Shown one piece after another: positions 1 to 13,100 of a stretch of DNA of 64,000 nucleotides (position 1 is its first letter; each line of letters starts with the position of its first letter). The notes below the pieces were generated by a model. That model was given only the letters and a program-made list of their open reading frames with translations, was not told the DNA's origin and searched no databases. The stretch is from Diospyros lotus. Taxonomy: Eukaryota; Streptophyta; Magnoliopsida; Ericales; Ebenaceae. The translations under genes and the position numbers were made by a program. The DNA is taken from assembly GCF_014633365.1 (NCBI RefSeq), contig NW_026267112.1, positions 1 to 64,000 on the forward strand, written 5' to 3'.

Positions 1-3000
1 CCATGGCTAAAACAAGTTTTCTAAACTTCCCGAAATCCAAAATTGAACTTTCTTTAGCGTAATTAGTTTATCAAAATGTCGTCTTTCACCAAGATTTGGA
101 ATCGTCAAAAGCAATTAAGTCAATTTTGATTATCGTTGATTGAACAAAGTTGACGCTTTCTTCTTTCAAGTGTTGTACAATGGACCCATGGCTAAAACTC
201 AAGTTTTCTAAACTTCCCGAAATCCAAAATTAAACTTTCTTTAGCGTAATTAGTTTATCAAAATGTCGTCTTTCACCAAGATTTGGAATCGTCAAAAGCA
301 ATTAAGTCAATTTTGAGATATCGTTGATTGAACAAAGTTGACGCTTTCTTCTTTCAAGAGTTGTACAATGGACCCATGGCTAAAACTCAAGTTTTCTAAA
401 CTTCCCGAAATCCAAAATTGAACTTTCTTTAGCGTAATTAGTTTATCAAAATGTCGTCTTTCACCAAGATTTGGAATCGTCAAAAGCAATTAAGTCAATT
501 TTGAGATATCGTTGATTGAACAAAGTTGACGCTTTCTTCTTTCAAGAGTTCTACAATGGACCCATGGCTAAAACTCAAGTTTTCTAAACTTCCCGAAATC
601 CAAAATTAAACTTTCTTTAGCGTAATTAGTTTATCAAAATGTCGTCTTTCACCAAGATTTGGAATCGTCAAAAGCAATTAAGTCAATTTTGAGATATCGT
701 TGATTGAACAAAGTTGACGCTTTCTTCTTTCAAGAGTTGTACAATGGACCCATGGCTAAAACACAAGTTTTCTAAACTTCCCGAAATCCAAAATTGAACA
801 TTCTTTAGCGTAATTAGTTTATCAAAATGTCGTCTTTCACCAAGATTTGGAATCGTCAAAAGCAATTAAGTCAATTTTGAGATATCGTTGATTGAACAAA
901 GTTGACGCTTTCTTCTTTCAAGAGTTGTACAATGGACCCATGGCTAAAACTCAAGTTTTCTAAACTTCCGAAATCCAAAATTGAACTTTCTTTAGCGTAA
1001 TTAGTTTATCAAAATGTCGTCTTTCACCAAGATTTGGAATCGTCAAAAGCAATTAAGTCAATTTTGAGATATCGTTGATTGAACAAAGTTGACTCTTTCT
1101 TCTTTCAAGAGTTGTACAATGGACCCATGGCTAAAACTCAAGTTTTCTAAACTTCCGAAATCCAAAATTAAACTTTCTTTAGCGTAATTAGTTTATCAAA
1201 ATGTCGTCTTTCACCAAGATTTGGAATCGTCAAAAGCAATTAAGTCAATTTTGAGATATCGTTGATTGAACAAAGTTGACGCTTTCTTCTTTCAAGTGTT
1301 CTACAATGGACCCATGGCTAAAACTCAAGTTTTCTAAACTTCCCGAAATCCAAAATTGAACTTTCTTTAGCGTAATTAGTTTATCAAAATGTCGTCTTTC
1401 ACCAAGATTTGGAATCGTCAAAAGCAATTAAGTCAATTTTGAGATATCGTTGATTGAACAAAGTTGACGCTTTCTTCTTTCAAGAGTTGTACAATGGACC
1501 CATGGCTAAAACTCAAGTTTTCTAAACTTCCCGAAATCCAAAATTAAACTTTCTTTAGCGTAATTAGTTTATCAAAATGTCGTCTTTCACCAAGATTTGG
1601 AATCGTCAAAAGCAATTAAGTCAATTTTGAGATATCGTTGATTGAACAAAGTTGACGCTTTCTTCTTTCAAGAGTTGTACAATGGACCCATGGCTAAAAC
1701 TCAAGTTTTCTAAACTTCCCGAAATCCAAAATTAAACTTTCTTTAGCGTAATTAGTTTATCAAAATGTCGTCTTTCACCAAGATTTGGAATCGTCAAAAG
1801 CAATTAAGTCAATTTTGAGATATCGTTGATTGAACAAAGTTGACGCTTTCTTCTTTCAAGAGTTGTACAATGGACCCATGGCTAAAACACAAGTTTTCTA
1901 AACTTCCCGAAATCCAAAATTGAACTTTCTTTAGCGTAATTAGTTTATCAAAATGTCGTCTTTCACCAAGATTTGGAATCGTCAAAAGCAATTAAGTCAA
2001 TTTTGATATATCGTTGATTGAACAAAGTTGACGCTTTCTTCTTTCAAGAGTTGAACAATGGACCCATGGCTAAAACACAAGTTTTCTAAACTTCCCGAAA
2101 TCCAAAATTGAACTTTCTTTAGCGTAATTAGTTTATCAAAATGTCGTCTTTCACCAAGATTTGGAATCGTCAAAAGCAATTAAGTCAATTTTGAGATATC
2201 GTTGATTGAACAAAGTTGACGCTTTCTTCTTTCAAGAGTTGTACAATGGACCCATGGCTAAAACACAAGTTTTCTAAACTTCCCGAAATCCAAAATTGAA
2301 CTTTCTTTAGCGTAATTAGTTTATCAAAATGTCGTCTTTCACCAAGATTTGGAATCGTCAAAAGCAATTAAGTCAATTTTGATATATCGTTGATTGAACA
2401 AAGTTGACGCTTTCTTCTTTCAAGAGTTGTACAATGGACCCATGGCTAAAACTCAAGTTTTCTAAACTTCCCGAAATCGAAAATTAAACTTTCTTTAGCG
2501 TAATTAGTTTATCAAAATGTCGTCTTTCACCAAGATTTGGAATCGTCAAAAGCAATTAAGTCAATTTTGAGATATCGTTGATTGAACAAAGTTGACGCTT
2601 TCTTCTTTCGAAGAGTTGTACAATGGACCCATGGCTAAAACTCAAGTTTTCTAAACTTCCCGAAATCCAAAATTAAACTTTCTTTAGCGTAATTAGTTTA
2701 TCAAAATGTCGTCTTTCACCAAGATTTGGAATCGTCAAAAGCAATTAAGTCAATTTTGAGATATCGTTGATTGAACAAAGTTGACTCTTTCTTGTTTCAA
2801 GTGTTCTACATTGGACCCATGGCTAAAACTCAAGTTTTCTAAACTTCCTGAAATCCAAAACTGAACTTTCTTTAGCATAATTAGTTTATCAAAATGTCGT
2901 CTTTCACCAAGATTTGGAATCGTCAAAAGCAATTAAGTCAATTTTGAGATATCGTTGATTGAACAAAGTTGACTTTTTCTTGTTTCAAGTGTCTACAGTG

Positions 3001-6000
3001 GACCCATGGCTAAAACTCAAGTTTTCTAAACTTCCGAAATCCAAAATTAAACTTTCTTTAGCGTAATTAGTTTATCAAAATGTCGTCTTTCACCAAGATT
3101 TGGAATCGTCAAAAGCAATTAAGTCAATTTTGAGATATCGTTGATTGAACAAAGTTGACGCTTTCTTCTTTCAAGAGTTGTACAATGGACCCATGGCTAA
3201 AACACAAGTTTTCTAAACTTCCCGAAATCCAAAATTGAACTTTCTTTAGCGTAATTAGTTTATCAAAATGTCGTCTTTCACCAAGATTTGGAATCGTCAA
3301 AAGCAATTAAGTCAATTTTGAGATATCGTTGATTGAACAAAGTTGACTCTTTCTTGTTTCAAGTGTTCTACATTGGACCCATGGCTAAAACTCAAGTTTT
3401 CTAAACTTCCTGAAATCCAAAATCTGAACTTTCTTTAGCGTAATTAGTTTATCAAAATGTCGTCTTTCACCAAGATTTGGAATCGTCAAAAGCAATTAAG
3501 TCAATTTTGAGATATCGTTGATTGAACAAAGTTGACGCTTTCTTCTTTCAAGAGTTGTACAATGGACCCATGGCTAAAACACAAGTTTTCTAAACTTCCC
3601 GAAATCCAAAATTGAACTTTCTTTAGCGTAATTAGTTTATCAAAATGTCGTCTTTCACCAAGATTTGGAATCGTCAAAAGCAATTAAGTCAATTTTGAGA
3701 TATCGTTGATTGAACAAAGTTGACTCTTTCTTGTTTCAAGTGTTCTACATTGGACCCATGGCTAAAACACAAGTTTTCTAAACTTCCGAAATCCAAAATT
3801 GAACTTTCTTTAGCGTAATTAGTTTATCAAAATGTCGTCTTTCACCAAGATTTGGAATCGTCAAAAGCAATTAAGTCAATTTTGAGATATCGTTGATTGA
3901 ACAAAGTTGACGCTTTCTTCTTTCAAGAGTTGTACAATGGACCCATGGCTAAAACACAAGTTTTCTAAACTTCCCGAAATCCAAAATTGAACTTTCTTTA
4001 GCGTAATTAGTTTATCAAAATGTCGTCTTTCACCAAGATTTGGAATCGTCAAAAGCAATTAAGTCAATTTTGAGATATCGTTGATTGAACAAAGTTGACG
4101 CTTTCTTGTTTCAAGTGTTCTACATTGGACCCATGGCTAAAACACAAGTTTTCTAAACTTCCCGAAATCCAAAATTGAACTTTCTTTAGCGTAATTAGTT
4201 TATCAAAATGTCGTCTTTCACCAAGATTTGGAATCGTCAAAAGCAATTAAGTCAATTTTGAGATATCGTTGATTGAACAAAGTTGACGCTTTCTTCTTTC
4301 AAGAGTTGTACAATGGACCCATGGCTAAAACTCAAGTTTTCTAAACTTCCCGAAATCCAAAATTGAACTTTCTTTAGCGTAATTAGTTTATCAAAATGTC
4401 GTCTTTCACCAAGATTTGGAATCGTCAAAAGCAATTAAGTCAATTTTGAGATATCGTTGATTGAACAAAGTTGACGCTTTCTTCTTTCAAGAGTTGTACA
4501 ATGGACCCATGGCTAAAACTCAAGTTTTCTAAACTTCCCGAAATCCAAAATTGAACTTTCTTTAGCGTAATTAGTTTATCAAAATGTCGTCTTTCACCAA
4601 GATTTGGAATCGTCAAAAGCAATTAAGTCAATTTTGAGATATCGTTGATTGAACAAAGTTGACGCTTTCTTCTTTCAAGAGTTGTACAATGGACCCATGG
4701 CTAAAACTCAAGTTTTCTAAACTTCCCGAAATCCAAAATTAAACTTTCTTTAGCGTAATTAGTTTATCAAAATGTCGTCTTTCACCAAGATTTGGAATCG
4801 TCAAAAGCAATTAAGTCAATTTTGATATATCGTTGATTGAACAAAGTTGACGCTTTCTTCTTTCAAGAGTTGTACAATGGACCCATGGCTAAAACTCAAG
4901 TTTTCTAAACTTCCCGAAATCCAAAATTAAACTTTCTTTAGCGTAATTAGTTTATCAAAATGTCGTCTTTCACCAAGATTTGGAATCGTCAAAAGCAATT
5001 AAGTCAATTTTGAGATATCGTTGATTGAACAAAGTTGACGCTTTCTTCTTTCAAGAGTTGTACAATGGACCCATGGCTAAAACTCAAGTTTTCTAAACTT
5101 CCCGAAATCCAAAATTAAACTTTCTTTAGCGTAATTAGTTTATCAAAATGTCGTCTTTCACCAAGATTTGGAATCGTCAAAAGCAATTAAGTCAATTTTG
5201 AGATATCGTTGATTGAACAAAGTTGACGCTTTCTTCTTTCAAGAGTTGTACAATGGACCCATGGCTAAAACACAAGTTTTCTAAACTTCCCGAAATCCAA
5301 AATTGAACTTTCTTTAGCGTAATTAGTTTATCAAAATGTCGTCTTTCACCAAGATTTGGAATCGTCAAAAGCAATTAAGTCAATTTTGAGATATCGTTGA
5401 TTGAACAAAGTTGACGCTTTCTTCTTTCAAGAGTTGTACAATGGACCCATGGCTAAAACTCAAGTTTTCTAAACTTCCCGAAATCCAAAATTAACTTTCT
5501 TTAGCGTAATTAGTTTATCAAAATGTCGTCTTTCACCAAGATTTGGAATCGTCAAAAGCAATTAAGTCAATTTTGAGATATCGTTGATTGAACAAAGTTG
5601 ACGCTTTCTTCTTTCAAGAGTTGTACAATGGACCCATGGCTAAAACTCAAGTTTTCTAAACTTCCCGAAATCCAAAATTAACTTTCTTTAGCGTAATTAG
5701 TTTATCAAAATGTCGTCTTTCACCAAGATTTGGAATCGTCAAAAGCAATTAAGTCAATTTTGAGATATCGTTGATTGAACAAAGTTGACGCTTTCTTCTT
5801 TCAAGAGTTGTACAATGGACCCATGGCTAAAACTCAAGTTTTCTAAACTTCCCGAAATCCAAAATTAAACTTTCTTTAGCGTAATTAGTTTATCAAAATG
5901 TCGTCTTTCACCAAGATTTGGAATCGTCAAAAGCAATTAAGTCAATTTTGAGATATCGTTGATTGAACAAAGTTGACGCTTTCTTCTTTCAAGAGTTGTA

Positions 6001-9000
6001 CAATGGACCCATGGCTAAAACTCAAGTTTTCTAAACTTCCCGAAATCCAAAATTGAACTTTCTTTAGCGTAATTAGTTTATCAAAATGTCGTCTTTCACC
6101 AAGATTTGGAATCGTCAAAAGCAATTAAGTCAATTTTGAGATATCGTTGATTGAACAAAGTTGACTCTTTCTTGTTTCAAGTGTTCTACATTGGACCCAT
6201 GGCTAAAACTCAAGTTTTCTAAACTTCCGAAATCCAAAATTGAACTTTCTTTAGCGTAATTAGTTTATCAAAATGTCGTCTTTCACCAAGATTTGGAATC
6301 GTCAAAAGCAATTAAGTCAATTTTGAGATATCGTTGATTGAACAAAGTTGACGCTTTCTTCTTTCAAGAGTTGTACAATGGACCCATGGCTAAAACACAA
6401 GTTTTCTAAACTTCCCGAAATCCAAAATTGAACTTTCTTTAGCGTAATTAGTTTATCAAAATGTCGTCTTTCACCAAGATTTGGAATCGTCAAAAGCAAT
6501 TAAGTCAATTTTGAGATATCGTTGATTGAACAAAGTTGACTCTTTCTTGTTTCAAGTGTTCTACATTGGACCCATGGCTAAAACACAAGTTTTCTAAACT
6601 TCCCGAAATCCAAAATTGAACTTTCTTTAGCGTAATTAGTTTATCAAAATGTCGTCTTTCACCAAGATTTGGAATCGTCAAAAGCAATTAAGTCAATTTT
6701 GAGATATCGTTGATTGAACAAAGTTGACGCTTTCTTCTTTCAAGAGTTGTACAATGGACCCATGGCTAAAACACAAGTTTTCTAAACTTCCCGAAATCCA
6801 AAATTGAACTTTCTTTAGCGTAATTAGTTTATCAAAATGTCGTCTTTCACCAAGATTTGGAATCGTCAAAAGCAATTAAGTCAATTTTGAGATATCGTTG
6901 ATTGAACAAAGTTGACTCTTTCTTGTTTCAAGTGTTCTACATTGGACCCATGGCTAAAACACAAGTTTTCTAAACTTCCTGAAATCCAAAACTGAACTTT
7001 CTTTAGCGTAATTAGTTTATCAAAATGTCGTCTTTCACCAAGATTTGGAATCGTCAAAAGCAATTAAGTCAATTTTGAGATATCGTTGATTGAACAAAGT
7101 TGACGCTTTCTTCTTTCAAGAGTTGTACAATGGACCCATGGCTAAAACTCAAGTTTTCTAAACTTCCCGAAATCCAAAATTAAACTTTCTTTAGCGTAAT
7201 TAGTTTATCAAAATGTCGTCTTTCACCAAGATTTGGAATCGTCAAAAGCAATTAAGTCAATTTTGAGATATCGTTGATTGAACAAAGTTGACGCTTTCTT
7301 CTTTCAAGAGTTGTACAATGGACCCATGGCTAAAACTCAAGTTTTCTAAACTTCCCGAAATCCAAAATTGAACTTTCTTTAGCGTAATTAGTTTATCAAA
7401 ATGTCGTCTTTCACCAAGATTTGGAATCGTCAAAAGCAATTAAGTCAATTTTGAGATATCGTTGATTGAACAAAGTTGACGCTTTCTTCTTTCAAGAGTT
7501 GTACAATGGACCCATGGCTAAAACTCAAGTTTTCTAAACTTCCCGAAATCCAAAATTAAACTTTCTTTAGCGTAATTAGTTTATCAAAATGTCGTCTTTC
7601 ACCAAGATTTGGAATCGTCAAAAGCAATTAAGTCAATTTTGAGATATCGTTGATTGAACAAAGTTGACGCTTTCTTCTTTCAAGAGTTGTACAATGGACC
7701 CATGGCTAAAACTCAAGTTTTCTAAACTTCCCGAAATCCAAAATTGAACTTTCTTTAGCGTAATTAGTTTATCAAAATGTCGTCTTTCACCAAGATTTGG
7801 AATCGTCAAAAGCAATTAAGTCAATTTTGAGATATCGTTGATTGAACAAAGTTGACGCTTTCTTCTTTCAAGAGTTGTACAATGGACCCATGGCTAAAAC
7901 TCAAGTTTTCTAAACTTCCCGAAATCCAAAATTAAACTTTCTTTAGCGTAATTAGTTTATCAAAATGTCGTCTTTCACCAAGATTTGGAATCGTCAAAAG
8001 CAATTAAGTCAATTTTGAGATATCGTTGATTGAACAAAGTTGACGCTTTCTTCTTTCAAGAGTTGTACAATGGACCCATGGCTAAAACTCAAGTTTTCTA
8101 AACTTCCCGAAATCCAAAATTAACTTTCTTTAGCGTAATTAGTTTATCAAAATGTCGTCTTTCACCAAGATTTGGAATCGTCAAAAGCAATTAAGTCAAT
8201 TTTGAGATATCGTTGATTGAACAAAGTTTACGCTTTCTTCTTTCAAGAGTTGAACAATGGACCCATGGCTAAAACACAAGTTTTCTAAACTTCCCGAAAT
8301 CCAAAATTGAACTTTCTTTAGCGTAATTAGTTTATCAAAATGTCGTCTTTCACCAAGATTTGGAATCGTCAAAAGCAATTAAGTCAATTTTGATATATCG
8401 TTGATTGAACAAAGTTGACGCTTTCTTCTTTCAAGAGTTGTACAATGGACCCATGGCTAAAACTCAAGTTTTCTAAACTTCCCGAAATCCAAAATTGAAC
8501 TTTCTTTAGCGTAATTAGTTTATCAAAATGTCGTCTTTCACCAAGATTTGGAATCGTCAAAAGCAATTAAGTCAATTTTGAGATATCGTTGATTGAACAA
8601 AGTTGACTCTTTCTTGTTTCAAGTGTTCTACAGTGGACCCATGGCTAAAACTCAAGTTTTCTAAACTTCCCGAAATCCAAAATTAAACTTTCTTTAGCGT
8701 AATTAGTTTATCAAAATGTCGTCTTTCACCAAGATTTGGAATCGTCAAAAGCAATTAAGTCAATTTTGAGATATCGTTGATTGAACAAAGTTGACGCTTT
8801 CTTCTTTCAAGAGTTGAACAATGGACCCATGGCTAAAACACAAGTTTTCTAAACTTCCCGAAATCCAAAATTGAACTTTCTTTAGCGTAATTAGTTTATC
8901 AAAATGTCGTCTTTCACCAAGATTTGGAATCGTCAAAAGCAATTAAGTCAATTTTGAGATATCGTTGATTGAACAAAGTTGACTCTTTCTTGTTTCAAGT

Positions 9001-10182
9001 GTTCTACATTGGACCCATGGCTAAAACACAAGTTTTCTAAACTTCCTGAAATCCAAAATTGAACATTCTTTAGCGTAATTAGTTTATCAAAATGTCGTCT
9101 TTCACCAAGATTTGGAATCGTCAAAAGCAATTAAGTCAATTTTGAGATATCGTTGATTGAACAAAGTTGACGCTTTCTTCTTTCAAGAGTTGTACGATGG
9201 ACCCATGGCTAAAACTCAAGTTTTCTAAACTTCCTGAAATCCAAAATTAAACTTTCTTTAGCGTAATTAGTTTATCAAAATGTCGTCTTTCACCTAAGAT
9301 TTGGAATCGTCAAAAGCAATTAAGTCAATTTTGAGATATCGTTGATTGAACAAAGTTGACTCTTTCTTGTTTCAAGTGTTCTACATTGGACCCATGGCTA
9401 AAACTCAAGTTTTCTAAACTTCCTGAAATCCAAAACTGAACTTTCTTTAGCATAATTAGTTTATCAAAATGTCGTCTTTCACCAAGATTTGGAATCGTCA
9501 AAAGCAATTAAGTCAATTTTGAGATATCGTTGATTGAACAAAGTTGACGCTTTCTTCTTTCAAGAGTTGAACAATGGACCCATGGCTAAAACACAAGTTT
9601 TCTAAACTTCCCGAAATCCAAAATTGAACTTTCTTTAGCGTAATTAGTTTATCAAAATGTCGTCTTTCACCAAGATTTGGAATCGTCAAAAGCAATTAAG
9701 TCAATTTTGATATATCGTTGATTGAACAAAGTTGACGCTTTCTTCTTTCAAGAGTTGAACAATGGACCCATGGCTAAAACACAAGTTTTCTAAACTTCTC
9801 GAAATCCAAAATTGAACTTTCTTTAGCGTAATTAGTTTATCAAAATGTCATCTTTCACCAAGATTTGGAATCGTCAAAAGCAATTAAGTCAATTTTGAGA
9901 TATCGTTGATTGAACAAAGTTTACGCTTTCTTCTTTCAAGAGTTGAACAATGGACCCATGGCTAAAACACAAGTTTTCTAAACTTCCCGAAATCCAAAAT
10001 TGAACTTTCTTTAGCGTAATTAGTTTATCAAAATGTCGTCTTTCACCAAGATTTGGAATCGTCAAAAGCAATTAAGTCAATTTTGATATATCGTTGATTG
10101 AACAAAGTTGACGCTTTCTTCTTTCAAGAGTTGTACAATGGACCCATGGCTAAAACTCAAGTTTTCTAAACTTCCCGAAATC

Positions 10183-13100
10183 GAAAATTAAACTTTCTTT
10201 AGCGTAATTAGTTTATCAAAATGTCGTCTTTCACCAAGATTTGGAATCGTCAAAAGCAATTAAGTCAATTTTGAGATATCGTTGATTGAACAAAGTTGAC
10301 GCTTTCTTCTTTCAAGAGTTGTACAATGGACCCATGGCTAAAACTCAAGTTTTCTAAACTTCCCGAAATCCAAAATTAAACTTTCTTTAGCGTAATTAGT
10401 TTATCAAAATGTCGTCTTTCACCAAGATTTGGAATCGTCAAAAGCAATTAAGTCAATTTTGAGATATCGTTGATTGAACAAAGTTGACTCTTTCTTCTTT
10501 CAAGAGTTGTACAATGGACCCATGGCTAAAACTCAAGTTTTCTAAACTTCCCTGAAATCCAAAATTGAACTTTCTTTAGCGTAATTAGTTTATCAAAATG
10601 TCGTCTTTCACCAAGATTTGGAATCGTCAAAAGCAATTAAGTCAATTTTGAGATATCGTTGATTGAACAAAGTTGACTCTTTCTTGTTTCAAGTGTCTAC
10701 AGTGGACCCATGGCTAAAACTCAAGTTTTCTAAACTTCCCGAAATCCAAAATTAAACTTTCTTTAGCGTAATTAGTTTATCAAAATGTCGTCTTTCACCA
10801 AGATTTGGAATCGTCAAAAGCAATTAAGTCAATTTTGAGATATCGTTGATTGAACAAAGTTGACGCTTTCTTCTTTCAAGAGTTGTACAATGGACCCATG
10901 GCTAAAACACAAGTTTTCTAAACTTCCCGAAATCCAAAATTGAACATTCTTTAGCGTAATTAGTTTATCAAAATGTCGTCTTTCACCAAGATTTGGAATC
11001 GTCAAAAGCAATTAAGTCAATTTTGAGATATCGTTGATTGAACAAAGTTGACTCTTTCTTGTTTCAAGTGTTCTACATTGGACCCATGGCTAAAACACAA
11101 GTTTTCTAAACTTCCGAAATCCAAAATTGAACTTTCTTTAGCGTAATTAGTTTATCAAAATGTCGTCTTTCACCAAGATTTGGAATCGTCAAAAGCAATT
11201 AAGTCAATTTTGAGATATCGTTGATTGAACAAAGTTGACGCTTTCTTCTTTCAAGAGTTGTACAATGGACCCATGGCTAAAACACAAGTTTTCTAAACTT
11301 CCCGAAATCCAAAATTGAACTTTCTTTAGCGTAATTAGTTTATCAAAATGTCGTCTTTCACCAAGATTTGGAATCGTCAAAAGCAATTAAGTCAATTTTG
11401 AGATATCGTTGATTGAACAAAGTTGACTCTTTCTTGTTTCAAGTGTTCTACATTGGACCCATGGCTAAAACTCAAGTTTTCTAAACTTCCCGAAATCCAA
11501 AATTGAACTTTCTTTAGCGTAATTAGTTTATCAAAATGTCGTCTTTCACCAAGATTTGGAATCGTCAAAAGCAATTAAGTCAATTTTGAGATATCGTTGA
11601 TTGAACAAAGTTGACGCTTTCTTCTTTCAAGAGTTGTACAATGGACCCATGGCTAAAACACAAGTTTTCTAAACTTCCCGAAATCCAAAATTGAACTTTC
11701 TTTAGCGTAATTAGTTTATCAAAATGTCGTCTTTCACCAAGATTTGGAATCGTCAAAAGCAATTAAGTCAATTTTGAGATATCGTTGATTGAACAAAGTT
11801 GACTCTTTCTTGTTTCAAGTGTTCTACATTGGACCCATGGCTAAAACTCAAGTTTTCTAAACTTCCCGAAATCCAAAATTGAACTTTCTTTAGCGTAATT
11901 AGTTTATCAAAATGTCGTCTTTCACCAAGATTTGGAATCGTCAAAAGCAATTAAGTCAATTTTGAGATATCGTTGATTGAACAAAGTTGACGCTTTCTTC
12001 TTTCAAGAGTTGTACAATGGACCCATGGCTAAAACTCAAGTTTTCTAAACTTCCCGAAATCCAAAATTAAACTTTCTTTAGCGTAATTAGTTTATCAAAA
12101 TGTCGTCTTTCACCAAGATTTGGAATCGTCAAAAGCAATTAAGTCAATTTTGAGATATCGTTGATTGAACAAAGTTGACGCTTTCTTCTTTCAAGAGTTG
12201 TACAATGGACCCATGGCTAAAACTCAAGTTTTCTAAACTTCCCGAAATCCAAAATTGAACTTTCTTTAGCGTAATTAGTTTATCAAAATGTCGTCTTTCA
12301 CCAAGATTTGGAATCGTCAAAAGCAATTAAGTCAATTTTGAGATATCGTTGATTGAACAAAGTTGACGCTTTCTTCTTTCAAGAGTTGTACAATGGACCC
12401 ATGGCTAAAACTCAAGTTTTCTAAACTTCCCGAAATCCAAAATTAAACTTTCTTTAGCGTAATTAGTTTATCAAAATGTCGTCTTTCACCAAGATTTGGA
12501 ATCGTCAAAAGCAATTAAGTCAATTTTGAGATATCGTTGATTGAACAAAGTTGACGCTTTCTTCTTTCAAGAGTTGTACAATGGACCCATGGCTAAAACT
12601 CAAGTTTTCTAAACTTCCCGAAATCCAAAATTAACTTTCTTTAGCGTAATTAGTTTATCAAAATGTCGTCTTTCACCAAGATTTGGAATCGTCAAAAGCA
12701 ATTAAGTCAATTTTGAGATATCGTTGATTGAACAAAGTTTACGCTTTCTTCTTTCAAGAGTTGAACAATGGACCCATGGCTAAAACACAAGTTTTCTAAA
12801 CTTCCCGAAATCCAAAATTGAACTTTCTTTAGCGTAATTAGTTTATCAAAATGTCGTCTTTCACCAAGATTTGGAATCGTCAAAAGCAATTAAGTCAATT
12901 TTGATATATCGTTGATTGAACAAAGTTGACGCTTTCTTCTTTCAAGAGTTGTACAATGGACCCATGGCTAAAACTCAAGTTTTCTAAACTTCCCGAAATC
13001 CAAAATTGAACTTTCTTTAGCGTAATTAGTTTATCAAAATGTCGTCTTTCACCAAGATTTGGAATCGTCAAAAGCAATTAAGTCAATTTTGAGATATCGT

